Made by a program: the position numbers and the translations under genes. A DNA stretch of 64,000 nucleotides from positions 1 through 64,000 of the forward strand of contig CAZBBA010000005.1 in assembly GCA_964490015.1 (NCBI GenBank). Direction: 5' to 3'. Positions 1-8,760 of the stretch are shown here, piece after piece. The DNA comes from Perlabentimonas sp964490015. Lineage in GTDB: Bacteria > Bacteroidota > Bacteroidia > Bacteroidales > Tenuifilaceae. Position 1 is the first letter of the stretch, and the number at the start of each line of letters is the position of its first letter. The notes beneath the pieces were generated by a model, which was not told where the DNA came from, searched no databases, and was given only the letters and a program-made list of their open reading frames with translations.

Positions 1-158
1 CCAATGGCCACGTTCATCATCAGCATAAAGCGCTTGCCAAAATCCCTCACAGGGAATGCAGGCCTGGTGACCATAAAAATCTTTACGTATCGCCAGGCTG
101 TATAACCAAACACGGCAAACGTAAGCAGAAGGGAGAGGGCGAAGAATATCTGATTCAT
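1..158 (-). CDS. Membrane (Fe-S)-binding oxidoreductase, N-terminal fragment
   Basis: The reading frame begins at an ATG (156-158) and stays open to the window edge, giving 52 residues. It starts MNQIFFALSLLLTFAVFGYT, a membrane segment, and continues with WRYVKIF and a basic PVRDFGKRF stretch. I recall this type of N-terminus from the Bacteroidota (Fe-S)-binding proteins that follow etfBA. They have a NarI-like membrane part and then cysteine-rich Fe-S domains, and are thought to pass electrons from ETF to the quinone pool. Only the membrane start is visible here, so the Fe-S part is inferred from the family and from the position 168 bp after etfA. It could be another small membrane protein. 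Confidence 0.55.
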   Translation of the reverse strand, partial: MNQIFFALSLLLTFAVFGYTAWRYVKIFMVTRPAFPVRDFGKRFMLMMNVAI

Positions 159-326
159 ATTTTGTGATTTTAAACCGTTCGATAAATGGAATTTCGAACA
201 GGGAACAACGATTTTAGATTTAAGAAGTTATACTGGAAGTGTTATCTATACTCCATACTTCTTAAATATTAAATCGTTAATCGAAATTCATTATTATTAT
301 TTAACCAATCAACCAATCTTTCTTCC

Positions 327-1298
327 TTACCTTCCCTTCGCCTCCTTCACGGCCTCAACCAGCTTGGGCAATACCTTAGCTGCATCACCCACAATACCAT
401 ACTGAGCAGCCTCAAAAATGGGCGCGTCCTTGTCGGTATTAATAGCCACGATGTATTTTGATGAGCTAACACCTGCCAGGTGCTGAGTTGCCCCCGAAAT
501 ACCAATGGCAAAGTAAAGGTTTGGAGCCACAATCTTTCCGGTTTGACCGGTGTGCTCATCGTGAGGGCGCCAACCCTCGTCGGAAACTGGTCGTGAGCAT
601 GCGGTTGCTGCGCCCAAAGCATTGGCAAGTTCCAGTAGAGGAGCCCAGTTATCGGGCGATTTCATTCCACGGCCACCCGAAACCACAATCTCGGCATCGG
701 TTAACAGCAGTTTTCCTGTTTGCTTTTGCACATCCTTAACCTTGGTTTTAACCATTCCCGCATCAACGCTAACCGATCCGGCTACAATTGTTGCCTGATT
801 TGCAGTTTCAATTATATCGAAGGAGTTTTGGGCAAGCGTAAGGATTTTAACCTCCGATTTTAGCTCAACATGAGCAAACGCATTGCCAGAGTAAGCTCTT
901 TTATACACAACAAAGGGACTGGTGCTTAGGGGTAACTTGCTAACACCCGAACCAATTGCTGCCTTAAGCCTAACCGATAATCTTGGGGCTACCGATTTAC
1001 CCGTATTATTATTGGCAACTACAATAACCTTTGCCCCTTCGCTCTGGGCAATCTCGGCAATTGCAGCGGTATAGGCCTGACTATCGAGGGTATTTAGCGC
1101 ATCATTTTTCAGGTTGATGATCTTGGTTGCTCCGTAAGCGCCAAACTTGCTAAGCTCATCGTCGGCTACGTTGCCAATGGAAAGGGCTGTTGCAGTGGTG
1201 TCCATCATTTCGGCAACCTTTGCAGCGTATGATACCAGCTCGAACGAGAGCTTTTTGAATTTCCCTTCCCAATTCTCAGTGAAAACTAGTACTGACAT
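327..1298 (-). CDS. etfA: Electron transfer flavoprotein subunit alpha
   Basis: This is the FAD-carrying alpha subunit of the ETF heterodimer, which moves electrons between flavin dehydrogenases and a membrane acceptor. At 323 residues it has the normal family length. The C-terminal FAD domain is complete: SGGRG at 207-211, GQTGKIV at 251-257, GISGATQH at 266-273 and NTDKDAPIF at 287-295. The N-terminal half is the usual Rossmann-like ETF domain. It follows etfB in the same direction after a 155 bp spacer and precedes the Fe-S membrane protein at the window edge, an order typical of Bacteroidota. Whether this ETF is a plain electron carrier or the bifurcating type cannot be decided from these motifs alone. 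Confidence 0.95.
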   Translation of the reverse strand: MSVLVFTENWEGKFKKLSFELVSYAAKVAEMMDTTATALSIGNVADDELSKFGAYGATKIINLKNDALNTLDSQAYTAAIAEIAQSEGAKVIVVANNNTGKSVAPRLSVRLKAAIGSGVSKLPLSTSPFVVYKRAYSGNAFAHVELKSEVKILTLAQNSFDIIETANQATIVAGSVSVDAGMVKTKVKDVQKQTGKLLLTDAEIVVSGGRGMKSPDNWAPLLELANALGAATACSRPVSDEGWRPHDEHTGQTGKIVAPNLYFAIGISGATQHLAGVSSSKYIVAINTDKDAPIFEAAQYGIVGDAAKVLPKLVEAVKEAKGR

Positions 1299-1453
1299 AT
1301 TAGTGTTTTTTATTTGTCAATTATGATTTGATTTAAGAACATCGAGCAACGATTGAAGATTTTGGAAAAGATTTAGTGCCTCTATTATTCTCTATCTTTT
1401 TAAATTATAAATCGTCAATCGATATTCGACATTTGCTTTCAGCAATAGGATTA

Positions 1454-2203
1454 CTAAATCACCTTTGCCTCGTTCTGGAGCAACTCAACTAGTTGCTTTG
1501 GATTTTCTGCATCAACAAACACGCACTTAGCGCGGGGTTGAGGTGGTTCAAAGGAAACTACTGCTGAGAGTGAATCAACTGCAGCAGGCTCAACCAGCTT
1601 AATCACTTTAGTACGAGCTTGCATAATACCGCGCATGGCAGCAATACGGGGCTCTTTGGCAATACCCTTTTGTACAACAGCAACGAAAGGTGCTGGAACA
1701 GTAACGGTTTCTTTACCGCCATCAATCTCACGTGTAATTATGGATTCACCATTCTCAAAGTTTAATCCCGAAACAGCAGATACCGAAGGATATCCCAGGA
1801 ACTCGGCCAACATACTTCCAACGGTTGATCCGTTAAAATCGCTCGACTCAATTCCGCAAAGTACAACATCAAAGCCTTCGGCTTTAACAACCTCGGCCAG
1901 TTGGGCTGCAACCTGATAGGCATCGGTGGGGTCTAAATTTACGCGAATAGCGTCATCGGCACCAATGGCAAGGGCTTTACGAATTGTTGGCTCTGCTGTT
2001 GCTAATCCAACGTGAGCAACGGTTACGCCTTTAACACCGGTCGAAGCGTTGTCCTTAAGTTCAAGGGCACGGGTAAGCGCTAACTCATCCCAGGGGTTAA
2101 TAACCCACTGAACACCTGTTGAGTCGAACTTGGTGTTGTTGTCAGTAAATTTAACCTTAGTTGTAGTGTCGGGCACATTACTGATACAAACTAAAACTTT
2201 CAT
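1454..2203 (-). CDS. etfB: Electron transfer flavoprotein subunit beta
   Basis: This is the beta subunit of ETF, the partner of the neighbouring alpha subunit. The protein starts MKVLVCISNVPDTT, the standard family start, so the ATG at 2201-2203 is preferred over an ATG three codons upstream (2212). Conserved stretches are INPWDELALTRALEL in the first third, AIGADDAIRV around residue 95, and GIESSDFNGSTVG around 130, the adenine-nucleotide loop region. About 249 residues is normal for EtfB. A good Bacteroidota promoter lies about 110 bp upstream (2321-2349), so etfB probably starts the transcription unit etfB-etfA-Fe-S protein. Confidence 0.95.
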   Translation of the reverse strand: MKVLVCISNVPDTTTKVKFTDNNTKFDSTGVQWVINPWDELALTRALELKDNASTGVKGVTVAHVGLATAEPTIRKALAIGADDAIRVNLDPTDAYQVAAQLAEVVKAEGFDVVLCGIESSDFNGSTVGSMLAEFLGYPSVSAVSGLNFENGESIITREIDGGKETVTVPAPFVAVVQKGIAKEPRIAAMRGIMQARTKVIKLVEPAAVDSLSAVVSFEPPQPRAKCVFVDAENPKQLVELLQNEAKVI

Positions 2204-2212
2204 TGATTGCAT

Positions 2213-2525
2213 TTTTTAGTTGGTAAATATTGATCGCTTTAAAACAACAACGGAATAAGTGAACAAATCCCTCGGAATGTCAGCTTACCCCGTAAAAAAG
2301 TATTTTTTAAAAATAGCGTACAAATATAAGATAAAATGCCTTAACGCAATAGTTAGATGAATTATTTAGACCGGCACTAAGCAGCGTCAGTTGGCTATAT
2401 ACCTAGTTATACGAACGTTAACAATTAGTCGAGTGTTTAAAAAAATAGAAAGTTGGGATAGGTTGAGTGCAGCTCAAAATTGAGTTGATTAGAATTATAC
2501 AGGTGCGATAGAAAGAGCCACCCAA
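2213..2525. other. Intergenic region upstream of etfB
   Basis: This 313 bp stretch separates the end of a sensor-kinase gene from etfB, both on the minus strand. I find no gene in it. The only clear signal is the etfB promoter described at 2321-2349. The part nearest the kinase stop codon (2350-2525) is AT-rich and has no hairpin I could identify as a terminator. Confidence 0.5.
2321..2349 (-). promoter_or_regulatory. Promoter of etfB operon
   Basis: On the minus strand the sequence reads TATATTTG, a full match to the Bacteroidota -7 box TAnnTTTG (plus-strand 2321-2328). A TTG lies 18 bp further upstream (2347-2349) at the -33 position. Transcription would start near 2314, giving a leader of about 110 nt before etfB. 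Confidence 0.6.
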
Positions 2526-4823
2526 TTAGCTGGGAAGCGTGAAATGAAATGTTGTTCCCTTACCAATCTCACTTTCAACCCAAATATCTCCACTATGCCT
2601 AGTTACAAACTCTTTGCAAAGAATTAAACCTAAACCAGTACCCATCTCTCTATTAGTTCCTTGAGTGGAATAGCTTGTCTCAATCCTAAATAGTTTTGGG
2701 ATATCCTCAATCCTTATCCCAACTCCAGTGTCAGATATGGAGACCTGAACAACATCGTCAATCTGTTTGGCTACAATACATATAGTTCCGTTTGGATAAG
2801 TGAATTTAATTGCATTGGAGATTAGATTTCGCACAATGGTCTCAAGCATAAACTTATCGGCTTTAACACTTAGTTCGTTTGATACATCTAGCTTAACCGT
2901 TAATTTTTTCTCCTCAACACTTAACTTATGCAGCTCCATCACATTTTGAAAAACCCCAAAAATTGGGAATTCAAGGGGGTGAAATTTTATTCGACCCGTC
3001 TGAATCCTCGACCAGCTAAGTAGATTCTCCAGAAGCGCATACCCGTTCTTAGCCACATCGTTGAGCATAAGGCTATACTGATCGAGGTCGTCCATATTAT
3101 TCTCCTGGACACGCTGAACGAGTAGATCGGAAATCACCAGAATACTGCTAAACACGCCTTTAATATCGTGGCCAATAATGGAGAAAAACTTATCCTTGGT
3201 GGAGTTTAGTTCTTTAAGCTTTGACTCGCTCCGGCGAAGAGCATCCTCAGCCTTTTTGCGTTCAGTTATATCTTCCTTTACTGCTATGTAGTGGGTAACT
3301 TGTCCAAACTCGTTAACAACTGGCGAGATGGTAGCGTACTCCCAGTATCGCTCACCATTTTTCTTCACATTCTGAAATTCACCTCGCCACTCTTTTCCAT
3401 CTTTTATGGTATCCCAAAGCTGTTTGTATACCTCCTTTGAAGTTGCACCAGATTTAAGAACCTTTGGATTTTGCCCCAAAATCTCTTCGGAGGCGTACCC
3501 TGAAACCCGAGTAAATTTAGGGTTAACATACTCTATTTGGCCGTTAAGATCAGTAATAATTATACTTGCAGGGCTTTGCTCAACCGCCTGCGATAGTTTC
3601 ACTAATTGCTCCTCGTTTCTTTTCCCCTCAACAATTTCCCACGTTACGTCGGCCACAAATTCTACAAAATTGGCATCACTCTCGTTATAGTCAACCTGCT
3701 TATTACCAACACCTAGGATAGCCACAATTTTATTGTCGCGAATAACCGGAACAACTAGCTCGCGCTCCACCTTGGCATGCCCATCGGGCAATCCTTTTTT
3801 GTGAGGTAAATCGTTGTAATGGTTGTGTATTACTGGTTTTCGCTCACGTATACAATCAACCCAAACACCCGCATCATCAATTAAGTAGTTCATTCCTCTC
3901 CCAGGTGCTTTGCAGAAAACTTCCTTAGTAGCGGTGGACCATTGCTGCAACGATATGGTTTTTTGATCGGGATTTACAAAATGGAAAAAACCTATGGGGC
4001 TATCGAGCAGGTTGCAAATACTATCTAATGCTTTTTGAAGCAAGGCTTCAAGCGAATGCCCCTTAGCGTAATCCATCAGGTTGACCCTAACCCCAATTAG
4101 CTTTTCCTTAACTATTTGATTAGTAATGTCGCGGGCAGCTGCATAAATTAGGTTACCCTTGGGATGGCTTCGCCACTCAATATTCCGATAGGTTCCATCT
4201 TTAGCCCTATACCGATTAACAAAATTTATCACTTCCCTCTGGGCTATAAGCTCCTGCACGGCATGTTGGGTTATCTCTATATCGTTGGGATGGATAAAAT
4301 CCATGAAATTCTTATTCTGTAACTCCTCTATTGTGAAACCAAGTACCCTCTCCCACTCCCTGTTTACTTTAATAAAATTGCCATTGGTATCGGCAATGCA
4401 AAGCAGATCGAGGTTAACATCAAAAAAATTACTAAGTTCCTCATATACTATCTTCTCTTTAGTAATATCGAGAAAGACGGTAGAAAAATAGCCCTTTTCG
4501 GGTGAATAAACCTGAACCTTATACCAGCGCTTAAGTGGATGACTATACTGCTCAAACTCTCTAGTATCGCCTGTTAGCACAATACTTACGTAGAGCGAAA
4601 TCCAATCAAATGGTGAATTTTTCAGATCAGGAATTACCTGCGATGCAGATTTGCCTATAATTTGTTGAATTGCCAAGCCCGTTAACTCCTCAAATGCGTG
4701 GTTAGCGTCAATAAAAACATAGTCAACTGGGCTTCCTACATCATCGGTAACAATCTTATGGTATGCGTACCCGAAAGGGGCACGTTTAATAATATCCCTA
4801 TATATATCACTTTTTACTCCCAT
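2526..4823 (-). CDS. PAS/GAF sensor histidine kinase
   Basis: This is a soluble, multi-domain sensor kinase with no membrane segment. In order it has a PAS domain (about residues 10-125), a second PAS with PAC (about 130-245), a GAF-like domain (about 250-410, containing SPIGFFHFVNPD), a third PAS (about 420-540, with NPKFTRVSGYASEEILGQNP), a dimerisation domain with the phospho-acceptor His in GHDIKG, and an ATPase domain with NAIKFT, DTGVGI and GTGLGL. The ATG at 4821-4823 is chosen; the frame also allows GTG at 4844. No receiver domain is fused and no response-regulator gene is adjacent, so it is an orphan kinase. The signal sensed is unknown; PAS and GAF domains suggest a cytoplasmic redox, gas or small-molecule cue. 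Confidence 0.9.
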   Translation of the reverse strand: MGVKSDIYRDIIKRAPFGYAYHKIVTDDVGSPVDYVFIDANHAFEELTGLAIQQIIGKSASQVIPDLKNSPFDWISLYVSIVLTGDTREFEQYSHPLKRWYKVQVYSPEKGYFSTVFLDITKEKIVYEELSNFFDVNLDLLCIADTNGNFIKVNREWERVLGFTIEELQNKNFMDFIHPNDIEITQHAVQELIAQREVINFVNRYRAKDGTYRNIEWRSHPKGNLIYAAARDITNQIVKEKLIGVRVNLMDYAKGHSLEALLQKALDSICNLLDSPIGFFHFVNPDQKTISLQQWSTATKEVFCKAPGRGMNYLIDDAGVWVDCIRERKPVIHNHYNDLPHKKGLPDGHAKVERELVVPVIRDNKIVAILGVGNKQVDYNESDANFVEFVADVTWEIVEGKRNEEQLVKLSQAVEQSPASIIITDLNGQIEYVNPKFTRVSGYASEEILGQNPKVLKSGATSKEVYKQLWDTIKDGKEWRGEFQNVKKNGERYWEYATISPVVNEFGQVTHYIAVKEDITERKKAEDALRRSESKLKELNSTKDKFFSIIGHDIKGVFSSILVISDLLVQRVQENNMDDLDQYSLMLNDVAKNGYALLENLLSWSRIQTGRIKFHPLEFPIFGVFQNVMELHKLSVEEKKLTVKLDVSNELSVKADKFMLETIVRNLISNAIKFTYPNGTICIVAKQIDDVVQVSISDTGVGIRIEDIPKLFRIETSYSTQGTNREMGTGLGLILCKEFVTRHSGDIWVESEIGKGTTFHFTLPS

Positions 4824-5035
4824 GTTGCAATCGGGGTTTTCCACAAATAATTGCCTTTTGATATAATTAATTATCTCGCAAGATTCTCTCTAAAATTAGG
4901 AAATATAATGAACTAAACAATCTAAATCTAAAATATTATAAAGGCTAGTTCTATTAACTTTGATAACTATTCTGTGATCAACTACGCATTTTCACCTATA
5001 TACCTTAAGTTTAATAATTTCAGTGTTTTTACGCT

Positions 5036-5065
5036 TTTGAACATTTTGGCTTAGCTGTATGTTTG
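5036..5065 (+). promoter_or_regulatory. Promoter of the 204-residue unknown gene
   Basis: TTTG (5036-5039), an 18 bp spacer and TATGTTTG (5058-5065) match the Bacteroidota -33/-7 consensus. Predicted start is near 5072, leaving a leader of about 30 nt before the ATG at 5102. Confidence 0.65.
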
Positions 5066-5101
5066 TAGTAGAAAATATGTGAAAACTAATAACACCTCAA
5101 T

Positions 5102-5716
5102 ATGAAAACGTTAATGAATCAACTACTCGTAGCGCTCAGGCAAAGAGTAACCGAAAATCTAGCTACTCTGCGAGCCAATGAGAAGGAGATTCGATATCTT
5201 CTTGGTGAGCCTCTTTCGAATCAGCGGTCGTACAACCTATCGAATAGACAGGCATTCGGCAAAAACATTTTAACGGAGAATGCCGAAAACCTTAAAATTC
5301 AAAACATGATTGTTGCATTCCTTGGCAACTTCAAGGATATTCCAGAGTACACTCAGATTTTGGAATCGATCAACAACTTTGAGAAGGAGGTTTCTACTAA
5401 CGAACGTAACCGAGGCAATGAGCAAAATGAAAGGGAAATTGAAAACAATAAAACTCAGAAGCCAATAATTACAAAACAAAAGTATAACGAAGAAAGCAGT
5501 TCAAATACCAACACCAGTGAGAATTCACAAACCATAGAAAAGTCAACAGAAAAGGTTAAACATTCTCTTTTAGAGCTTACTACCTCAGGAAAATTAGCGT
5601 TCAACAGCGCACACCCAAAATTTATGGATCAAGAGTTTTTCGAGCAGCTACTAAACATCCATATTCAACGAGAGGAGTACGAGATCTGCGCCAGCTTGAT
5701 GAAAACCCGAAAGTAA
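5102..5716 (+). CDS. Unknown 204-residue charged protein
   Basis: I do not recognise a family. The protein has no signal peptide or membrane segment. Residues 1-100 look helical, starting with LLVALRQRVTENLATLRANEKEIRYLL. A middle section (about 100-150) is rich in Asn, Glu, Ser and Thr and is probably disordered. The C-terminal 45 residues look folded again (HPKFMDQEFFEQLLNIHIQR). A consensus promoter sits directly upstream, which supports it as a real gene. It is convergent with the chemoreceptor gene and separated from it by a hairpin-rich stretch. Two helical modules joined by a flexible linker would suit a scaffold or adaptor role, but that is a guess. Confidence 0.7.
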   Translation: MKTLMNQLLVALRQRVTENLATLRANEKEIRYLLGEPLSNQRSYNLSNRQAFGKNILTENAENLKIQNMIVAFLGNFKDIPEYTQILESINNFEKEVSTNERNRGNEQNEREIENNKTQKPIITKQKYNEESSSNTNTSENSQTIEKSTEKVKHSLLELTTSGKLAFNSAHPKFMDQEFFEQLLNIHIQREEYEICASLMKTRK

Positions 5717-5724
5717 CCGGACTA

Positions 5725-5847
5725 AGACAGGGAGGCTCTTTGTTATCGGTAATCAGCCTGTCTCGGAAACCGACGTTTTTTGGAGGTTGACGAGATAATC
5801 GGATATCGGTTATCGGTCTCGTCATCCAGCCAAAGTAAAGGCTGGAT
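5725..5847. repeat. Cluster of three adjacent inverted repeats
   Basis: Between two convergent genes are three consecutive hairpins: AGACAGG/CCTGTCT (5725-5731 with 5757-5763), TGACGAGA/TCTCGTCA (5788-5795 with 5817-5824), and ATCCAGCC/GGCTGGAT (5824-5831 with 5840-5847). The second and third share one base. The loop of the second carries repeated ATCGG words. They may act as a bidirectional terminator. They could also be a decayed repeat element, since the TGACGAGA/TCTCGTCA pair reappears near the tRNA genes at 51.66 kb. Confidence 0.55.
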
Positions 5848-5913
5848 TACCAGATCGGTTGTTAGATTAGGATTAAGGATTTAGTAAAAATGATTTATCG
5901 TAAAACCCTCTTA

Positions 5914-7035
5914 TTAAAACTTAAAGTAGCTGATAGTATCCTTAAGCCTATCGGCAAAAGATTTTAGTTCCTCGGAGCTAGAGGCCATTTGCTGGCTTGT
6001 TTCGGCATTTTGCTGAATAAAAAGGTTAAGCTGTTGTATGGCTGTATTTACCTGATCGGCTCCCGATGACTGCTCCATGCTTGCCGAGGAAATTTCCTGA
6101 ACTAGCTTGGCAGTTTCTTCAATTTCGGGAATTAATGTCTCCAGGAGTTTTGCTGCCCCCTCGGTTACAGCAACACTTTTCGAGGCAAGCGAAACAATCT
6201 CGTCGGCAGCAATTTTGCTGCGCTCGGCCAACTTACGTACTTCGGCTGCAACTACTGCAAATCCCTTTCCTTGATCTCCCGCTCGGGCCGCTTCAACAGC
6301 GGCATTTAGTGCGAGTATATTGGTTTGGAAAGCTATATCGTTGATAATATTGATTTTTTCGGCAATATTTTTTATTGACACTAAACTCTCATTTGATGCC
6401 ACACCAACCTTCTTCACCCCCTGCGAAACCCTTGTCGATATCTTGTCAGTTCGCTGGGCATTCTCATTATTTTGCTGGATATTTGCTGTCATCTCCTCCA
6501 TCGAAGATGAAACCTCCTCGACCGATGAGGCCTCCGATAAAGCATCCTCAGAGAGTTTTTGAGAAACGGCGCTCAACTGCTCGCTCGAGCTGGCTAACTT
6601 TTCAAGGCTAACATCTATTTCTCCTACTACCTTGGTTAGGTTCTCCTTTATCTTTTGGGTAGCACAGGCCAGCTGTCCTAAATCGATTTTTGGATTAACA
6701 CATGTAGTATCAACGTCTATTATTAAATTTCCCTCAGCCAGCTCGTTAAGTTTTTCTACGGCTTTAGTGAGAGGGCGAACAACCTTAATGGCTCCAAAGT
6801 AAAAACACATTACACTAAAGCCAATATTGATAACAGTAATAAGCAAATTAACTGGCGTGTTGCCGTCGTAAAACTTATACTTAATCCCAATGGTGAGCAT
6901 CAAAAAAAGCAGGTTGATTAGCCAAACAATCCCAACTTTTACGAATACAGAATTTTTGAATACCCTACTCAGCACTATTGTTGCAACTGTGCCTGCTGCA
7001 ACAATACTTATAAAGTTACTCACGAAAAAATTCAT
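5914..7035 (-). CDS. Methyl-accepting chemotaxis protein without a ligand domain
   Basis: This 373-residue protein starts with three membrane segments (about 4-25, 31-52 and 64-86), then a HAMP-like linker beginning RPLTKAVEKLNELAEGN. A long cytoplasmic coiled coil follows, with the conserved hairpin tip (IAFQTNILALNAAVEAARAG, then GKGFAVVAAEVRKLAERS). That tip contacts CheA and CheW. There is no periplasmic ligand domain, so any stimulus must be sensed through the membrane helices, the cytoplasm or a partner protein. Chemoreceptors are uncommon in Bacteroidota, and no other che gene is in the window, so the kinase it couples to is elsewhere. The minus-strand gene ends in the hairpin cluster at 5725-5847. 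Confidence 0.9.
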   Translation of the reverse strand: MNFFVSNFISIVAAGTVATIVLSRVFKNSVFVKVGIVWLINLLFLMLTIGIKYKFYDGNTPVNLLITVINIGFSVMCFYFGAIKVVRPLTKAVEKLNELAEGNLIIDVDTTCVNPKIDLGQLACATQKIKENLTKVVGEIDVSLEKLASSSEQLSAVSQKLSEDALSEASSVEEVSSSMEEMTANIQQNNENAQRTDKISTRVSQGVKKVGVASNESLVSIKNIAEKINIINDIAFQTNILALNAAVEAARAGDQGKGFAVVAAEVRKLAERSKIAADEIVSLASKSVAVTEGAAKLLETLIPEIEETAKLVQEISSASMEQSSGADQVNTAIQQLNLFIQQNAETSQQMASSSEELKSFADRLKDTISYFKF

Positions 7036-7093
7036 ATTATGAATGTATAATTATTTATAAACATGGGATTTATCTTTCCTAAAATTAATAAAA

Positions 7094-7118
7094 AAAGGGA
7101 TTAAACAATAATCCCTTT
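7094..7118 (-). terminator. Intrinsic terminator
   Basis: A perfect 10 bp stem (7094-7103 with 7109-7118) encloses a 5 nt loop. On the minus strand it is followed by a run of T residues. It closes the transcription unit ending with the metallopeptidase-like gene at 7168. Confidence 0.75.
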
Positions 7119-7167
7119 CAATTTTTTCCAAAGTTTTTTGTAGTCAAAAAGCAAAAAAAGGAGTTAC

Positions 7168-7866
7168 CTAATCTTCGATGGCCAGCTGATTTATGGACTC
7201 TACAAGTGATTCAATATCGGCAGATGTTAGGTAGATTTTATTCTTAAACCGGCGATACCGATCGGTAGTATTAGCCTCCTGCTCCACAAAAAGTCGGAAT
7301 GCATAAAGGCCTTCGCCTAAACCTTTGTTTATTGTAATTCTATCTATCTTATTCTCTAGATTCCGCTTAAATGAATTGCTAACCGAATAGGCTATCCCGT
7401 TACCAACTAGTCGAACTCCACTCTTCCGGTTATAATCCACAATATGTGCAAGCTCGTGACCAATCACCCCAACTCTCGCCTCGAAGGGTATATCCCTAAG
7501 TAATGGGGCTTTACGTTTATTCTTCGTCTGATTTATAAGAATTGAGTATCGCCTATTCTCAGAGCGGCGAAAAATGCTTCCAACGGTTGGCAGCGCAGCC
7601 ATGGTGGTGGTAAGCGATCGTTTTTTGAAATTGATACGAGTATCCTCCAAGTTGGGATAATACATCAGTGCAGCCAGGATTGAATGCTCATAATCGAATG
7701 GCAGGGTTTTATTCCGGAGCAACACATCGCGGAGCGAATCTTTATGCTCCTCAATCCATTGAGCCGTTGGAATTGGATTAAACTGTGCAGAAACCCTTAC
7801 AGAACTTAACCCGAATAACAAAAGAGAACAAATCGCAAAAAATCTAGGGCGAAACGATAACTTCAT
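7168..7866 (-). CDS. Secreted protein with HExxH zinc-peptidase motif
   Basis: The product has a signal peptide (MKLSFRPRFFAICSLLLFGL, cleaved after VSAQ) and a helix with GVIGHELAHIVDYN, the HExxH motif of zinc metallopeptidases; its two histidines and the glutamate are intact. A third metal ligand is not obvious. I cannot assign a named family. The ATG at 7864-7866 is chosen because it gives a clean signal peptide and sits 4 bp past the ispE stop; a longer frame up to 7911 would run into ispE. It is the last gene of the rsmI-glucokinase-ispE unit and is followed by a strong terminator. It is probably periplasmic; the substrate is unknown. Confidence 0.75.
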   Translation of the reverse strand: MKLSFRPRFFAICSLLLFGLSSVRVSAQFNPIPTAQWIEEHKDSLRDVLLRNKTLPFDYEHSILAALMYYPNLEDTRINFKKRSLTTTMAALPTVGSIFRRSENRRYSILINQTKNKRKAPLLRDIPFEARVGVIGHELAHIVDYNRKSGVRLVGNGIAYSVSNSFKRNLENKIDRITINKGLGEGLYAFRLFVEQEANTTDRYRRFKNKIYLTSADIESLVESINQLAIED

Positions 7867-7870
7867 AAAT

Positions 7871-8692
7871 TCAAATTCGAGAGATGTGCGTAAAATAATT
7901 TTGAAATTCACCTTTCAAATCGGGAGCATCGGCAAAAATGCCAAATATAGTCGATCCGCTCCCCGACATGCTAGAGTATACGGCCCCTAGCTGGTAAAGT
8001 TTTTCCTTCACCCTTTCAATTTCAGGATGATGAGGAAAAACAACTTTGTCAAAATCGTTACTTACACTATCTCTCCAAGATGAAATTACCAATCTGTCAA
8101 GTTGTTTAAGGTTAATAGGCGCAGGCTTGGGTTGTGAGTTCTTGTAGGCAAACCCAGTATTCACATGAATTCCCGGGTTAACAATAGCAATAAAACACCC
8201 ATTCAGCGGCAAATTGACAGGTGACAAAACTTCACCCCTACCCTGTCCAAAGCAGGGTTTATTGATTAGGAAAAATGGGCAGTCGCTCCCCAACTCCAGG
8301 GCAATGTCGAGTAATTTTTCATCTTCCACTGGATTATCAGCAAGCGTATTTAGCATCCTTAACGCAAAGGCACCATCGGCCGAACCACCTCCCAAGCCAG
8401 CACCCATGGGAATTTGCTTATGCAAATGCATTAATACATTGGGTAAAGCCGTGTGTGAACTAAGAAGATAATACGCTTTTACGCATAGATTCTGAGAGAT
8501 GTCGGCATCGACAGCTAGTCCCGTTTGGCTAAATTCTATGGAGTTACGACCCGATGTTTTAGGCAAAACTTCAAGAATATCGCAAAGTTTGGGAATGGGT
8601 AAGAATATGGTTTCGATATTGTGAAACCCATCCGGTCGCTTCTCGGTAATGTAAAGGCCTATATTTATCTTGGCGTTTGGGAATGTGATCAT
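7871..8692 (-). CDS. ispE: 4-diphosphocytidyl-2-C-methyl-D-erythritol kinase
   Basis: IspE phosphorylates CDP-methylerythritol in the non-mevalonate isoprenoid pathway. This 273-residue GHMP kinase begins MITFPNAKINIGLYI, the family's substrate-binding start. It has the ATP loop PMGAGLGGGSADGAFALRML near residue 95 and the C-terminal MSGSGSTIFGIF motif. The ATG at 8690-8692 is chosen; the frame continues 16 codons upstream without family similarity. It lies 68 bp after the glucokinase gene and 4 bp before the secreted metallopeptidase gene, so it is probably cotranscribed with both. Confidence 0.95.
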   Translation of the reverse strand: MITFPNAKINIGLYITEKRPDGFHNIETIFLPIPKLCDILEVLPKTSGRNSIEFSQTGLAVDADISQNLCVKAYYLLSSHTALPNVLMHLHKQIPMGAGLGGGSADGAFALRMLNTLADNPVEDEKLLDIALELGSDCPFFLINKPCFGQGRGEVLSPVNLPLNGCFIAIVNPGIHVNTGFAYKNSQPKPAPINLKQLDRLVISSWRDSVSNDFDKVVFPHHPEIERVKEKLYQLGAVYSSMSGSGSTIFGIFADAPDLKGEFQNYFTHISRI

Positions 8693-8760
8693 ACTATTGT
8701 GCTTTGCCCAAAGATAAGAAGCAAAAAATGTTATTAACAAAAGGGATTTCCTGGTTAAAT

